Source: Magicicada septendecula (taxonomy: Eukaryota > Arthropoda > Insecta > Hemiptera > Cicadidae). From it: a stretch of 64,000 bases of DNA. Every line of letters begins with the position of its first letter. The stretch's first letter is position 1. The stretch is taken from contig CM068369.1 in NCBI GenBank assembly GCA_034769895.1, positions 427,453,479 through 427,517,478 of the forward strand. Direction: 5' to 3'. A program made the position numbers and the translations under genes. The notes beneath the pieces are model-generated. The model searched no databases, was not told the origin of the DNA, and saw nothing but the letters and a program-made list of their open reading frames with translations. Of the stretch, positions 24,100 to 35,431 are shown piece by piece.

Positions 24100-27000
24100 T
24101 TAAAGTGACCTATATAACTTTAAGTTCGTCGCATTTTGTGTACCCACGATTTCCTGCGTTGCTGGATTCCGTAACACATACGAATTTTGCATCTTTACTT
24201 CTACAATTTCATAGGGCCCTTCATATAACAAGAAAAACTTCTTTATTTCTTTATCTTGAGCACTTGACAAATCATGCCTCTTTACTAACACTAATTGACC
24301 TACCTCATATTTGGTCCATCTACCCTTCGCATCGTGTCTCTGCTTCCTCCGTTCTCCTTTTGTAAGTAAATTTTCATTTGCTAATCTAATCTTCATGTTT
24401 ATGTCCATAATTTGATTTTCTGGTGGGTATTCGAAAAGTTGTTCCAATATCCTGGGTGGCCTTGTTCCCCTAATCAATTCATGCGGCGTAAATCCGGTGG
24501 ATTCATGGGTGGTACAATTCAGCCACTCCTCTACTTTCTTAACGTAGGATGGCCATTCTGTGTGTTTGGCGTGACAATACGCCCGAAATATCCTACCGAT
24601 CTCTCTCATCACCCGTTCTGCCTGGTTCGACTGTGGATGGTAAACTGCCGTATGCTTGGGTATGATGCCTTCCCATCCAAGCGTCTGTCGCCACTTGCCG
24701 CTTATAAACTGTGGTCCATGGTCAGATAAAATTTATTTTTTGGTTTTCCTACATTAATCATGTAATCTCTTACTATTTTTTCACTGAGCACTTTGCTCGT
24801 CGCTCTCTTAATACTATACAACTTAACAAATTTCGAAAAAGTGTCTAAAACTACAAATACGTACAACACACCACCTCTACCTCTGGGTAATGGCCCACAC
24901 AAATCAACTGCAACTAAATCAAATGGTCTCTCAACTTTTATATAATTCATCTCCCCTTCTACTCTATAGTTCACTACCTTCGATTTCTGGCACAAATCAC
25001 ACACTCTTAACACTCTTCTAACTCTCCTCTCCATATTCTTAAATATACAGGATTCCTTTAAGACATTAGCACACTTTCTTGCCCCAAAATGCCCATACCT
25101 TATATGACAATCCCAAATAATTTTATCTACCAACCCTTCTGGTATAACAAACCTCCAATCACGCTCCCCCACTTCTACCTTTTTAAACAAAATCCCTTAA
25201 TATACTTGAAAACGTGTACTATATTCAGACCCATCTACCTCTGCTTCTAAACTAACAATTATTTTACCCAATTTACTTCCAGATCTCTGCATATTCTTAA
25301 TATCTCTTAACTCTTCCCCAAAAATTCTATCTTCTCTTGTTAATCTAAAAATTTCTATCTCTTTAAGGTCCCTACCTGTTTTATTTTCTATAAAATCTAC
25401 TCTGGAAAGTGTGTCTGGTACTTTATTATCTGACCCCTTTATGTACTCCCAGGAAAAGTTATATTCTTGTAAAGCTAATACCCACCTGGTCAGACGACTG
25501 TGTGTCAATTTACAAGAATTCAGAAATGATAGTGCCTTGTGGTCCGTCCGGATTACCATTTCGTTTCCCAGGATGTACGTCCTGAACTTCCCCACGGCGA
25601 ACACAATGCTCAAAAGTTCTTTTTCAGTGGTGGTGTAATTTTTCTCAGCAGACAGAAGCGACCTGCTGGCGAAGGCGATGGTCAGATGTTCCTTATCGCA
25701 GCCCTCCTGGTAGAGCTCTGCCCCTAACACTACGTTGCTTGCATCTGTCTGTAAATAAAAAGTTTTATTAAAGTCAGGATGATTCATCATAATCATATGG
25801 CTAAATTTTCTCTTAATTTCGTTGAATGCTTCACGTTCCGTTTCTCCCCATTTCCACTGCTTGTTCTTCTGGAGTACTGCACTTAGTTTCGATGTTGTGT
25901 GTGCATAATTTTCTTGGAACTTCCTATAGAAATTGCATAAACCTAAAAAACTTTGCAATTGTTTAATGTTCTTTAGTTCTGGGAAGCGCATAATAGCTTC
26001 CACCTTGTCCGGGTTAGCTAATATTCCTTCTTGTGTAATAATAAAACCTAAGAAGTGTATTTCTGTTTGTAAAAACTTAGATTTATCCCAATTAACTGTC
26101 AGACCCCCTTTTTGTAACTTATCTAACACATATTCTATATGCTCTAAATGTTCAGTAAATGTTCTGGATGCTATCAATATGTCATCTACGTACACTGTTA
26201 AAAAATCTAAATCTTTAGGTTGTAATATTTTATCCAAACATTTAATAAAACTAACAACACTGGTGCTTAATCCAAATGGTAGACGTTTAAACTGGTAATT
26301 CTTACCGTTAAAAAGAAAAGCAGTATATCTTCTACTCTCTACTGCTAACGGCACCTGCCAATATCCTGCTGTTAAATCTAATGATGTCATGTACTTAACG
26401 CCACTAAATTTCTGTAAAATTTCATTAATTGGTTCCGGTGATTCTCGGTCAGGTATAATAATTTGATTTATCCTTCTAGCATCTAGACATAGTCTTACCT
26501 TTCCATCCTTCTTAATCACTACGACTAACGGGTTTGAGTACGGCGATAGCGATCATTCAATTATGTCTCCCTGCATCATCCGGTCTAATTCCTCCTGCAC
26601 GGCTCTTCTCTTCGAAAATGGTACTGGATAACTCCTCTGCATGTAGGGTGCGTGTTCCCGAACCTTCAGCTCACATATGTAGTCCTTCGCTCTCCCTGGC
26701 GACTCATCAAACACGTCTCTGAAACGCTCCACAACTGCCCACAACTCCTCTCGCTGAGTATTTTCTACAACTACACCTTCATTAAAAAATTTGTTGGCTC
26801 TATCTACCCATACACTCTCATCACTCACATGCATCTCTCCCTCCTCATTTTCTATACTCTCACTCTCTCGACACATATTTATTTTAGTTGCTATCTCTCC
26901 ATCGCCTACTTTGCATGTGCATCATTTTTATCCCCGTAACTTTAACTTCATTTACTACTTTCTTGAACTTTACCCCGACTGGGTTACTCCCATTTTCAAA

Positions 27001-27480
27001 TTTTACTATTTGTTTATTGAAATCTATTATTGCCCCATTTCTCTCCAAAAAGTCATTTCCTAATATTACATCTAAACTCAACCCCTTAACCACTAGGAAT
27101 GTGTTTTCAAACTCAACTTCATTTATCAAAATATTTAATTGTACTTGTCTCGTTATTCTTTTACTTCTTACTCCAGTTACCCCCACTACTGTAACTCCCG
27201 CAACTGGCAACGATGGTATATTCTTATTTATTTCTTTTAATTCTCCCATCACATTCTCAGAAATTACAGAGATCTCACTACCTGTATCAATCAAGGTCTT
27301 ATAACTCTTACCTTCTATGTTGACTGTCACCTCCGTCAATCTGGTTTTATGCTCCATCACTTTGGTGTCCTCATCTTCCAATAATTCCTTCGCCATGTCC
27401 ACTTTGATGATATTACTCAGGTATTCGTCTGTTACTTGGACCCGGTCCTCCGTTGACAATGGTTGGGCCCGATTCTCCAT
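24100..27480 (-). pseudogene. Pol of element C (protease, RT, RNase H, integrase), broken
   Basis: The order is that of Ty3/Gypsy elements. An aspartic protease with DTGSE lies near the start. RT shows LDLTAGYWQVPL and YVDDIL, and RNase H shows TDAS and RTDHKAL. The integrase shows an HHCC zinc finger and core motifs, then a GPY/F module (YEGPYEIVE). About four breaks are present, so it is a fossil. The start lies 8 bases after the gag stop, the same spacing as in G, in another frame. Confidence 0.92.
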
Positions 27481-27488
27481 TGTCCTCC

Positions 27489-29045
27489 TTAGTTTACCGT
27501 GGAGGGACCTGCTACGGCTTGGTGGTTTCCTCCTCTTCCTCGGTTGTAATTTCCACCTCCTCTCGGCGCTCCTCTATGGTATTCTGCTCCTCTCTGCTGC
27601 TGATTTGGCTGGTATGTCCACTCACTGCGTTGACACTCTCTGTTCTTATGACATATAAAGCAAGTTGTTCTATTAGCATAGTTATCTACATTACAGTCTC
27701 TACACCTCCAACTCTCGCCCCTATTATCAAAATTTCCCCCACGCGCTCCTCTATGAAAGTTCGGTGTTCCCCTATGCTGATGGTAATTATTGTTGTTTAG
27801 TACTACTGGTGGGTTTGGACGCCTCCCTATGTCACGTTCCCCGATATTTTGTAACACATCTAACATGCTCTCCAGTTCATTTATATTCGTAATTTCTCTC
27901 GTCATTAATGTAATTTGCACCTCTCTGGGCAGGTGTTTGCTAATATGTCTCACAAATGACCGGAACGGCAACGGCAGTTCTAGGTACTTGGCCTCATTGT
28001 ATATTGTCATCACGTACATAGTTAAGTGGTTATTGATTCTCCCAAAATTCCCAGTACCCATTATTTTGCTACGTAAAATTTCTTGGTCCTCTTCTGACCA
28101 ATACTTATTCCGGAATGCTAACTCAAATTTCTCATAACTACTCCATTCCGTATTATGTACTTCCGCCCATATTTCGGCATTACCCTTAAAACACTTTAAA
28201 ATCTTCAGTAATTTAACCTCCCAACTACTACTATTAAATCGATTAAACTCCCTTACCCTATTTAAAAATTGCATTGGGTGTACTCTATGGCTGTCACAAT
28301 TAAATTGTTCTAGTTCTATGTCATCTTTTGCTTCGCAAGTATATACTACCCGCTCCGCAACATTATTTAAATTTTGGCTTACGGCCACATGTAATTCATC
28401 TTTGATTTCTATGATATTCTGCTCTATCATGCTAAATTTGTTATCACATTTATTTGCATATTGAAGGTTATGTTTATTAATAACCCCCACACTCTCTTGT
28501 ATAGATTGTTTACTTGCACTTTCTACTTCCATGATTTTAATTTCTATATCATTATTACTTTCATTAATTTTAGTTACACATTTATTTTCTATTTCTATAC
28601 ACTGCTCTTCAATTTGAGTTTTAATTTGGTCTGCCATCTGCTCATTTACGTTACTGATTTTACTTTCTATATTGAGTGTGATTTCACACATTTTCTCATT
28701 GAACTTATCGTCTACTGATTCTAATATCTGCTCTTTAATATTAGTACAACGTGCATCAATTTCTTTAATGTGTTTATTAAAATCAACACTCTGTTGTTTA
28801 ATTTCATCTCTCATTAATTTTATCTCATTATTCTGTTCACTGAATTTTTCGTCAAAATTTCTATTATTCATATCAAATCTATTGTTAATTAGATCAAATA
28901 AGTCATTTAATGACAACTCTTTTTCTCTTGTTTTAATTGTTACGGGAGTGGAATTCGCTTATTAATTGAGTCGGTATTTGTTTGACTTTCTGTCTCACTG
29001 TCAGAGAAGCTGACTTCATTATTAATACTCTCATTATTCTCCATT
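27489..29045 (-). pseudogene. Gag of element C with RanBP2-type zinc finger
   Basis: A long coiled-coil N-terminus with the SLNDLF start is followed by a capsid-like block (NSSSWEVKLLKILKCFKGNAE...NKYWSEEDQE) and an Arg/Gly-rich tail. In the tail, 27651-27710 codes for W-x-C-x2-C-x3-N-x6-C-x2-C, the RanBP2 zinc-finger pattern, instead of the CCHC knuckle usual for nucleocapsids. RGG-like repeats on both sides suggest RNA binding. The very 5' part shows about one break; the rest looks whole. Confidence 0.85.
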
Positions 29046-29245
29046 ATTTATTCTTTTATAAAACTTGTTACTTTACTTAAACTAATTTAATTCCTCATAA
29101 CACAATCTCAATCTTACATATACACTGCGTGAATTACGTATTTCTCCTTCACTACTTTAACCTTAAAAGCACGCTTGCATCTTGTGTAGGTGTGGAATTT
29201 TCATTGTTAAATTAATCAAATTCGTCCCTGTATCGGACGCGCCAT
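29046..29245 (-). promoter_or_regulatory. Element C leader and primer-binding region
   Basis: On the minus strand the LTR end CTTCACA is followed by a TGGCGCG...ACAGGGAC sequence (29224-29244). It resembles a lysine-type PBS with inserted bases, then comes a short AT-rich leader to gag. Confidence 0.6.
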
Positions 29246-30410
29246 TGTGAAGTTATTTATTACATACAAATACCAATAAATTATTTATGTATTCCACTCA
29301 CCTTAATAAATCCCTTTTGCAACAGCCAGAGTTACGTCACACGAACAACTAGGATGCAAGCATGGTTTTCAGGTTATGTAAATGACTTAGGCTACTCATT
29401 TTTTGGTGAAGAGAAATTAATTTAAATTTTATTTCTTGACCTTCTAAATCTTCATGTCAGATTATTCCTCCAAAATTCGAAAATGAAATACATGCATAAT
29501 AATTTTCTGTGATTCACTCCATGATCACGACAATACAATTATAATCTTATTCTAGCATCTTACCTTATGTTAATACAGACAGCCCAGCCTGCTCATTCTC
29601 ACATTCACACTATATTTATCACCTTCCCCTTATTATTTATTTAACAAATTTAACACATTACATAATACCCCAGCCGGCAACGTGGGGTCCCCCAGAACTC
29701 GTGGCCTCTCATTTTTTTCAATTTAGTCGTGTGTCCGAAAATAGTTTATTGGTTCTTCTTTTATCGAACTAGCCGCACTTCTTCATTATTTATTAACTGC
29801 ACTTACTGTTAATTTAGGAAAATGTTATTTTTTATGAGCCCTGTTTTGTGAGCTGCCTGCGCAGGCGAAAGTCGGCAAGGAACTGGGAAGCGTCTATCAG
29901 TTCCCCTCTCCTCGATATATTTTTTGATAAAGACGGAAAGCAATGCCTTCTATTTGATCGTCACTGCTGTGGCACATTCAACACATGTGGTTTTTTGTGT
30001 TGTAGACGTTGATGACATTGGCAGGCACTGGTTGACGTCACAAAAGAGGCCGGGCTTAAACCTTATTTCCTCCAGCTCAGCTTCAGCTCAGAACACGAGG
30101 CGAACAGAAATATTGTTTTCAAGCCATGTTGCTTTACTACCGTAGCGTCGTCTGCGCACATGCTGGTGTAGTGCGTTTGGGCGTGGATGGCCCACACACG
30201 CAAAGTTCTTAGAAGAGTGCTCCAGTTGACAACATGACATTCCTCTGTAATTATTTCACCACAGCTATTGCGTACTGTTTCTTTGTTTCGCACAAGGCTT
30301 TTATTCAAACACGTGGCCGTATACACAGATGGAAAATGAATTTAAAATATTTTAATAAAAGGAACCCAAATTTAATAAAATAAAAAACCCTCATAATTCG
30401 TCCCATTACA
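29246..30410 (-). repeat. Element C 5' LTR
   Basis: 1,165 bp; the extra length over the left LTR is mainly one segment of about 50 bases near 30130-30185, which resembles a segment of the D LTR (near 17110-17155). Confidence 0.88.
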
Positions 30411-32306
30411 AAATGATAATTTTGGATTGTATATATTTTGTGTATTTGGTGTCAGTGTATTTGTGTATTTTTTGATGTTATGTTTATATGTATTTTTTTT
30501 GTGTAAACCATGTACTGTAGAATTTTAAATATTCAAGAATAATTAAGTTTGATAATGATTTTAAACAATTATGAGATTTAGATTCTAGTGGACAATAAAT
30601 GATTAAGCGTGTAATATATTTGGATATTGAGAGGTATTGTTATTAGTAGATAAGTGATGAATTTTCTAGTGGTATATTAAAGTGAAATGTTGTAAAAGAG
30701 TTTGTGTAATAATGATAAATAAAGGCATTGGAGTTAGTTAAGCAGAGTTATTGGGAGTTAGAGAGAATAATAAGAGTTGAGATACAGACAATACATAAAG
30801 AGGTGTTAGATATTTTAGGGACACAGTAGTTAGTGATAATATGTAGAGAGGTGAGTAATGTGAATGGTATATATATTTGTTGATGATGATATTTTGTAGT
30901 AAGGATCCGGTGTAAGGAGTGATCAGCGTGCGACATGGCAAGAGACCAGCGTGCAGCGTTGTGGCAGGTGGAGCAATTTTGGGTTAGAGTGTTTGCCGAT
31001 ATTTGGTGGAGGGCAAATGGTTAGGTATGGGTATGGCCAGGTAGGGAACACACATCCTAGTACAAAAAACGAGTGGTGCCAGAGGATTTAAATTGGATTA
31101 GTGAAGAGATATTGGGTTATTGGGTTAGAGGTGTTGGGTTATTATAGAGATATTGGTGTCATAGTATGTTAATGGTTAGAAGTGGTTGTTAGTAGAAAAA
31201 AGGGGTAGTAAGGTTAGATTGACAAATGCCAAAATAAGATATAGAGAATAATGAATAATAGAGAGTCACCCAAACTAATAAGGATAAAAGGGTTAGAAAA
31301 GGGAAAATTCATAGCAGAAAGGTAATGTAACTGGAAATGTAAATGATAAATTTGAAATTTTTTTTGTATAGAATCTAATGATATAACAAATGTTAGCTAA
31401 TTAAAAGTTAATAGAGAGTTAAAACCGTAATGTCTTATTAAAGTTTTGGTACAAGTTGTGTAAATATAAATTGTTTAATGTACATATAACAATGTTAACG
31501 TCTAATGGTACAATGGTGTGTGTGGCTGGGCGGTTACTACAAGGGTAGTAACGATAATACAATATTAAACTTTAAAGAAATGATAGTGATATTGATGTTA
31601 GTCCTTAAGTCTGCAATTATGATTCTGTTGTAAAAGAAAAAAAATAAGATTAAAGAAAAATAAATAGTTTTGAAGTATTTGCCATAATAGATATATATGT
31701 TAATTTTACCTGAAGTAAATTAATAGAGATAGTGGTTGTTGTTTGAAAGATTAAAATTTGTTTTATGCTTAGTATAATAATGTGTTTTCTTATGGTGAGA
31801 GAAGTAAGTTGATGTTGACTGGAGCCAGAGAATTTGTTAAAAAATACAGGAGTGTTAAAAATTTGGAAGGATTTATCTGTCTTAAATCTTGTTTTTTTTT
31901 TGTTATTTGAAAACTTATGAGTTAAGAAAACCAACGCCTCAAAAACACAAACCAATGCATCTAAGGGGAGACATATCAATTACGGATATGGAAATAGATA
32001 AGGTCACTATTTTAAAATTTTGTATTGCATGTTTCAGAGTTTGGTGGTGTTGTGACCGCGGTCCTGAGCTGGCCGGTGCGTCAGAGCAGGAGCGTTAAGT
32101 GCCTAATGGCCTTATGGTGTTGGGATCTCTCCAAGGTCATATGGTACGATCATCATCATTGGACCAAGGGTAAGTGATTATACTTCTTTTATATTAACAC
32201 TACAGGGGGTTGTGGCGACATATCTGAACTGATCCTTTTAAAAACGTGTGAATGAGTCAATGAAAGTTTTTATGTTTCGACATAAAACCTTTCATTGAGG
32301 GGGTTT
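30411..32306 (+). other. Element B 3' interior with pol-derived island and polypurine hairpin
   Basis: Non-coding continuation of B after C. Positions 30888-31082 clearly resemble the protease-RT linker of pol (for example GTTGTGGCAGGT and GTGTTTGCCGATATT). At 32257-32298 a hairpin has stem TCAATGAAAG/CTTTCATTGA and inner stem TTTTATGT/ACATAAAA closed by TTCG. It leads into GGGGG and the 3' LTR at 32307. No gene is visible. Confidence 0.8.
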
Positions 32307-33279
32307 TGTGACAGTACAAAAAGGCCTGTTATCATAATTATGGGATTAAGGGATTTCATATTATATTTTTATTATATTTATGAATGTCAACCATGGTTAG
32401 GTCAGTTTTACCCATGTCCAAAGAAACAACGCATATTCAACAAGAGTGGAATGATTCCAAGGTCACCGGCTGACGTGTACAACCGAACACATACAATGGC
32501 GGTATAGGTGAAGACAAACTCTAAATATAAAATCTCATTGGCCAGCTATGTGTGTCGTCATTAATAAATTATAATGACGTACCAGTAATAACGTATAAAC
32601 CAAGGCGTTGGCCATAGAAACAAAAGACGGTGACGTCATATATACTACTACATACGCAGATTTTGCGTATAACCCGTCCTCAGTCTGCATTACCAACTCA
32701 GAGCGTACACATGTTCAATTGTGTGCTGGTCAGTTATTGCCAGCAAAGGTGTTGAAAATTTGTAAAAATGTAATCACACAATGTAACTAGCTTCAGTGAA
32801 CAGTTTAAATGAAGTAATCTAAATTCAGTGCACTCAGGAACAGACAGATCACAAAGTTCGGCCGAACATCCGCCGACCATCATGGGAATAGTCTGACGAA
32901 CGCCATTACCACTACAACTCAGGGAAGTCCTTTTAAATATTCCAAATTCTAAATAGTCAAATGAGCTCAAAAATATTATTAAGACAAAATGTAATCACAA
33001 TCAACATATGAAATGTGCGAGTGAGAAAGTGAGAGTGAATGGGTGCCGGCATTTAAATATCGGTATGGAGAACCATACATGACTTCCATATTCTAAGATT
33101 TATATTTAAATCTTAATATCGCCTGCCAAGCGCGATATATTTTCTCTTATACAAGATTTACATTAAAATGAAAAAATTTTAATTTTATTGCCTGGCAACA
33201 TAATTATTTTATTTTTAACAATTACCATTGTTTGAAAAAGTTTAAATAAATTTCAAGTACTTTACTCTTGTTAAAACGT

Positions 33280-35189
33280 AAAAGGTTGCAGGTAAACTAC
33301 CCCTTCCCCTTAACCGATCTTCACCAAAATCGAAAGTCCTTGAGACCTCTACAATTCAGGGACGTATGCAAACAATTATTTGATTCTGTTTGAATTTGCG
33401 GCAGTTATCGTTTGCCATAGAAAATACGCTTGATAAAAAAACGTTGCAGGTAAACTACCCCTTCCCCTTAACCGATCTCCACCAAAAACAAAAGGTCTTG
33501 AGTACTCTACAAATCAGGACTGTATGCAAAACATTATTTGATTCTGTTTGAATTTGCGGCTGTTATCGTTTGCCATATAAAATACCCTTGTTAAAAAAAC
33601 GTTGCAGGTAAACTACCCCTTTCCCTTAACCGATCTTCACCAAAAACAATAGGTCTTGAGAACTCCACAATTTAGGGCTGTATGCAAATAATCTTTTGAT
33701 TCTGTTTGAATTTGCGGCTGTTATCGTTTGCCATAAGAAATACCCTTGTTAAAACATAAAACGTTACAGGTAAACTACCCCTTTCCCTTAACCGATCTTC
33801 ACCAAAAACAACAGGTCTTGAGAACTCTAGAATTCAGGGCTGTATACGAAACATTATTTTATTCTGTTTGAATTTGTGGCTGTTATCGTTTGCCATAGAA
33901 AATACGCTTGAAAAAAAAACGTTGCAGGTAAACTACCCCTTCCCCTTAACCGATCTTCACCAAAAACAATAGATCTTGAGTACTCTACAAATCAGGGGTG
34001 TATGCAAAACATTATTGGATTCTGTTTGAATTTGCGGCTGTTATCGTTTGCCATAGAAAATACCCTTGTTAAAAAAACGTTGCTGGTAAACTACCCCTTT
34101 CCCTTAACCGATCTTCACCAAAAACAATAGGTCTTGAGAACTCCACAATTTAGGGCTGTATGCAAATAATCTTTTGATTCTGTTTGAATTTGCGGCTGTT
34201 ATCGTTTGCCATAAGAAATACCATTGTTAAAACAAAACGTTACAGGTAAACTACCCCTTTCCCTTAACCGATCTTCACCAAAAACAACAAGACTTGAGAA
34301 CTCAACAATTCAGGGCTGTATACGAAATATTATTTGATTGTGTTTGAATTTGTGGCTGTTATCGTTTGCCATAGAAAATACGCTTGAAAAAAAACGTTGC
34401 AGGTAAACTACCCCTTCCCCTTAACCGATCTTCACCAAAAACAATAGATCTTGAGTACTCTACAAATCAGGGCTGTATGCAAAACATTATTGGATTCTGT
34501 TTGAATTTGCGGCTGTTATCGTTTGCCATAGAAAATACCCTTGTTAAAAAAACGTTGCAGGTAAACTACCCCTTTCCCTCAACCGATCTTCACCAAAAAC
34601 AATAGGTCTTGAGAACTCTACGATTTAGGGCTGTATGCAAATAATCTTTTGATTCTGTTTGAATTTGCGGCTTTTATCGTTTGCCATAGGAAATACCCTT
34701 GTTAAAACATAAAACGTTACAGGTAAACTACCCCTTTCCCTTAACCGAACTTCACCAAAAACAATAGGTCTTGAGAACTCTACAATTTAGGGCTGTATAC
34801 AAATAATCTTTTGATTCTGTTTGAATTTGCGGCTGTTATCGTTTGCCATAGGAAATACCCTTGTTAAAACATAAAACGTTACAGGTAAACTACCCCTTTC
34901 CCTTAACCGATCTTCACCAAAATCAACAGATCTTGAGAACTCTACAATTCAGGGCTGTATGCGAAACATTATTTGATTCTGTTTAAATTTGCGGCTGTTA
35001 TCGTTTGCCAAACAAACAAAATTACCCTTGCTAAAAAAAACCGTTGCAGGTAAACTACCCCTTTCCCTCAACCGATCTTCACCAAAAACAATAGGTCGCG
35101 AGTACTCTGCAAATCAGGGCTGCATGCAAAAAATTATTTGATTCTGTTTGAATTTGCGGCAGTTATCGTTTGCCATAGAAAAAAAATCT

Positions 35190-35190
<1 letters not shown>
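33280..35190 (+). repeat. Tandem array, about 12 units of about 158-162 bp
   Basis: Units share GGTAAACTACCCCTT, TTAACCGATCTTCACCAAAA and GTTATCGTTTGCCATA. Starts of the first word lie near 33290, 33448, 33606, 33769, 33924, 34084, 34244, 34401, 34559, 34721, 34881 and 35047. Junction variants recur with a three-unit rhythm. Confidence 0.9.
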
Positions 35191-35236
<46 letters not shown>

Positions 35237-35266
35237 CACAGACAGACAGACACACACACAGACACT
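35191..35266 (+). repeat. CAGA microsatellite
   Basis: A run of cagacaga with a few cacaca interruptions between the tandem array and the tail of copy 1. The inverted copy 2 has only a short remnant (near 35555). Confidence 0.85.
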
Positions 35267-35431
35267 TTTCGGAAAACGACTTTTTTTCATGTTTTGAGTG
35301 TAGTAGAATCAGAATCTGCAATAATCTCGAACACGATTTTTTTTGCCATCACCATACTTCCATTCCTTAAGGAATATGGAAGTAAAAACCATAGTCTGAG
35401 GCGTTGGTTCGTGTTTTGCACATATATTATT

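Larger units (their letters stand above)
12650..30410 (-). mobile_element. LTR element C, Ty3/Gypsy with gag and pol, inserted in B
   Basis: LTRs at 12650-13767 and 29246-30410 are about 99% identical apart from a stretch of about 50 bases present only in the right copy. They are flanked by aaat (12646-12649 and 30411-30414), and B's sequence is continuous across that point. On the minus strand the order is 5' LTR, primer site, gag, pol, a long non-coding 3' region, polypurine tract, 3' LTR. Element D (16090-22793) sits in the 3' region. C is a decayed relative of G: the genes show several breaks although the LTRs look young. Confidence 0.92.
33055..35382 (+). mobile_element. Helentron-like (HINE-type) element, copy 1, with minisatellite core
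   Basis: The element has no long terminal inverted repeats. Its left end holds a small hairpin (GTATGG agaa CCATAC) and ACTTCCATATTC. The core is a tandem array, then a CAGA microsatellite, then a unique tail and a terminal stem-loop around CCTTAAGG flanked by ACTTCC/GGAAGT. That order (subterminal inverted repeats, minisatellite, microsatellite, 3' hairpin, insertion at T-rich target) is the known layout of Helentron-associated elements such as DINE-1. It has no coding capacity. Confidence 0.7.

Noticed and set aside
33280-35190. Regularly spaced repeats reminiscent of a CRISPR array
   Set aside because: The whole 160-base unit repeats, not short repeats with unique spacers, and the context is a eukaryotic Helentron-like element.
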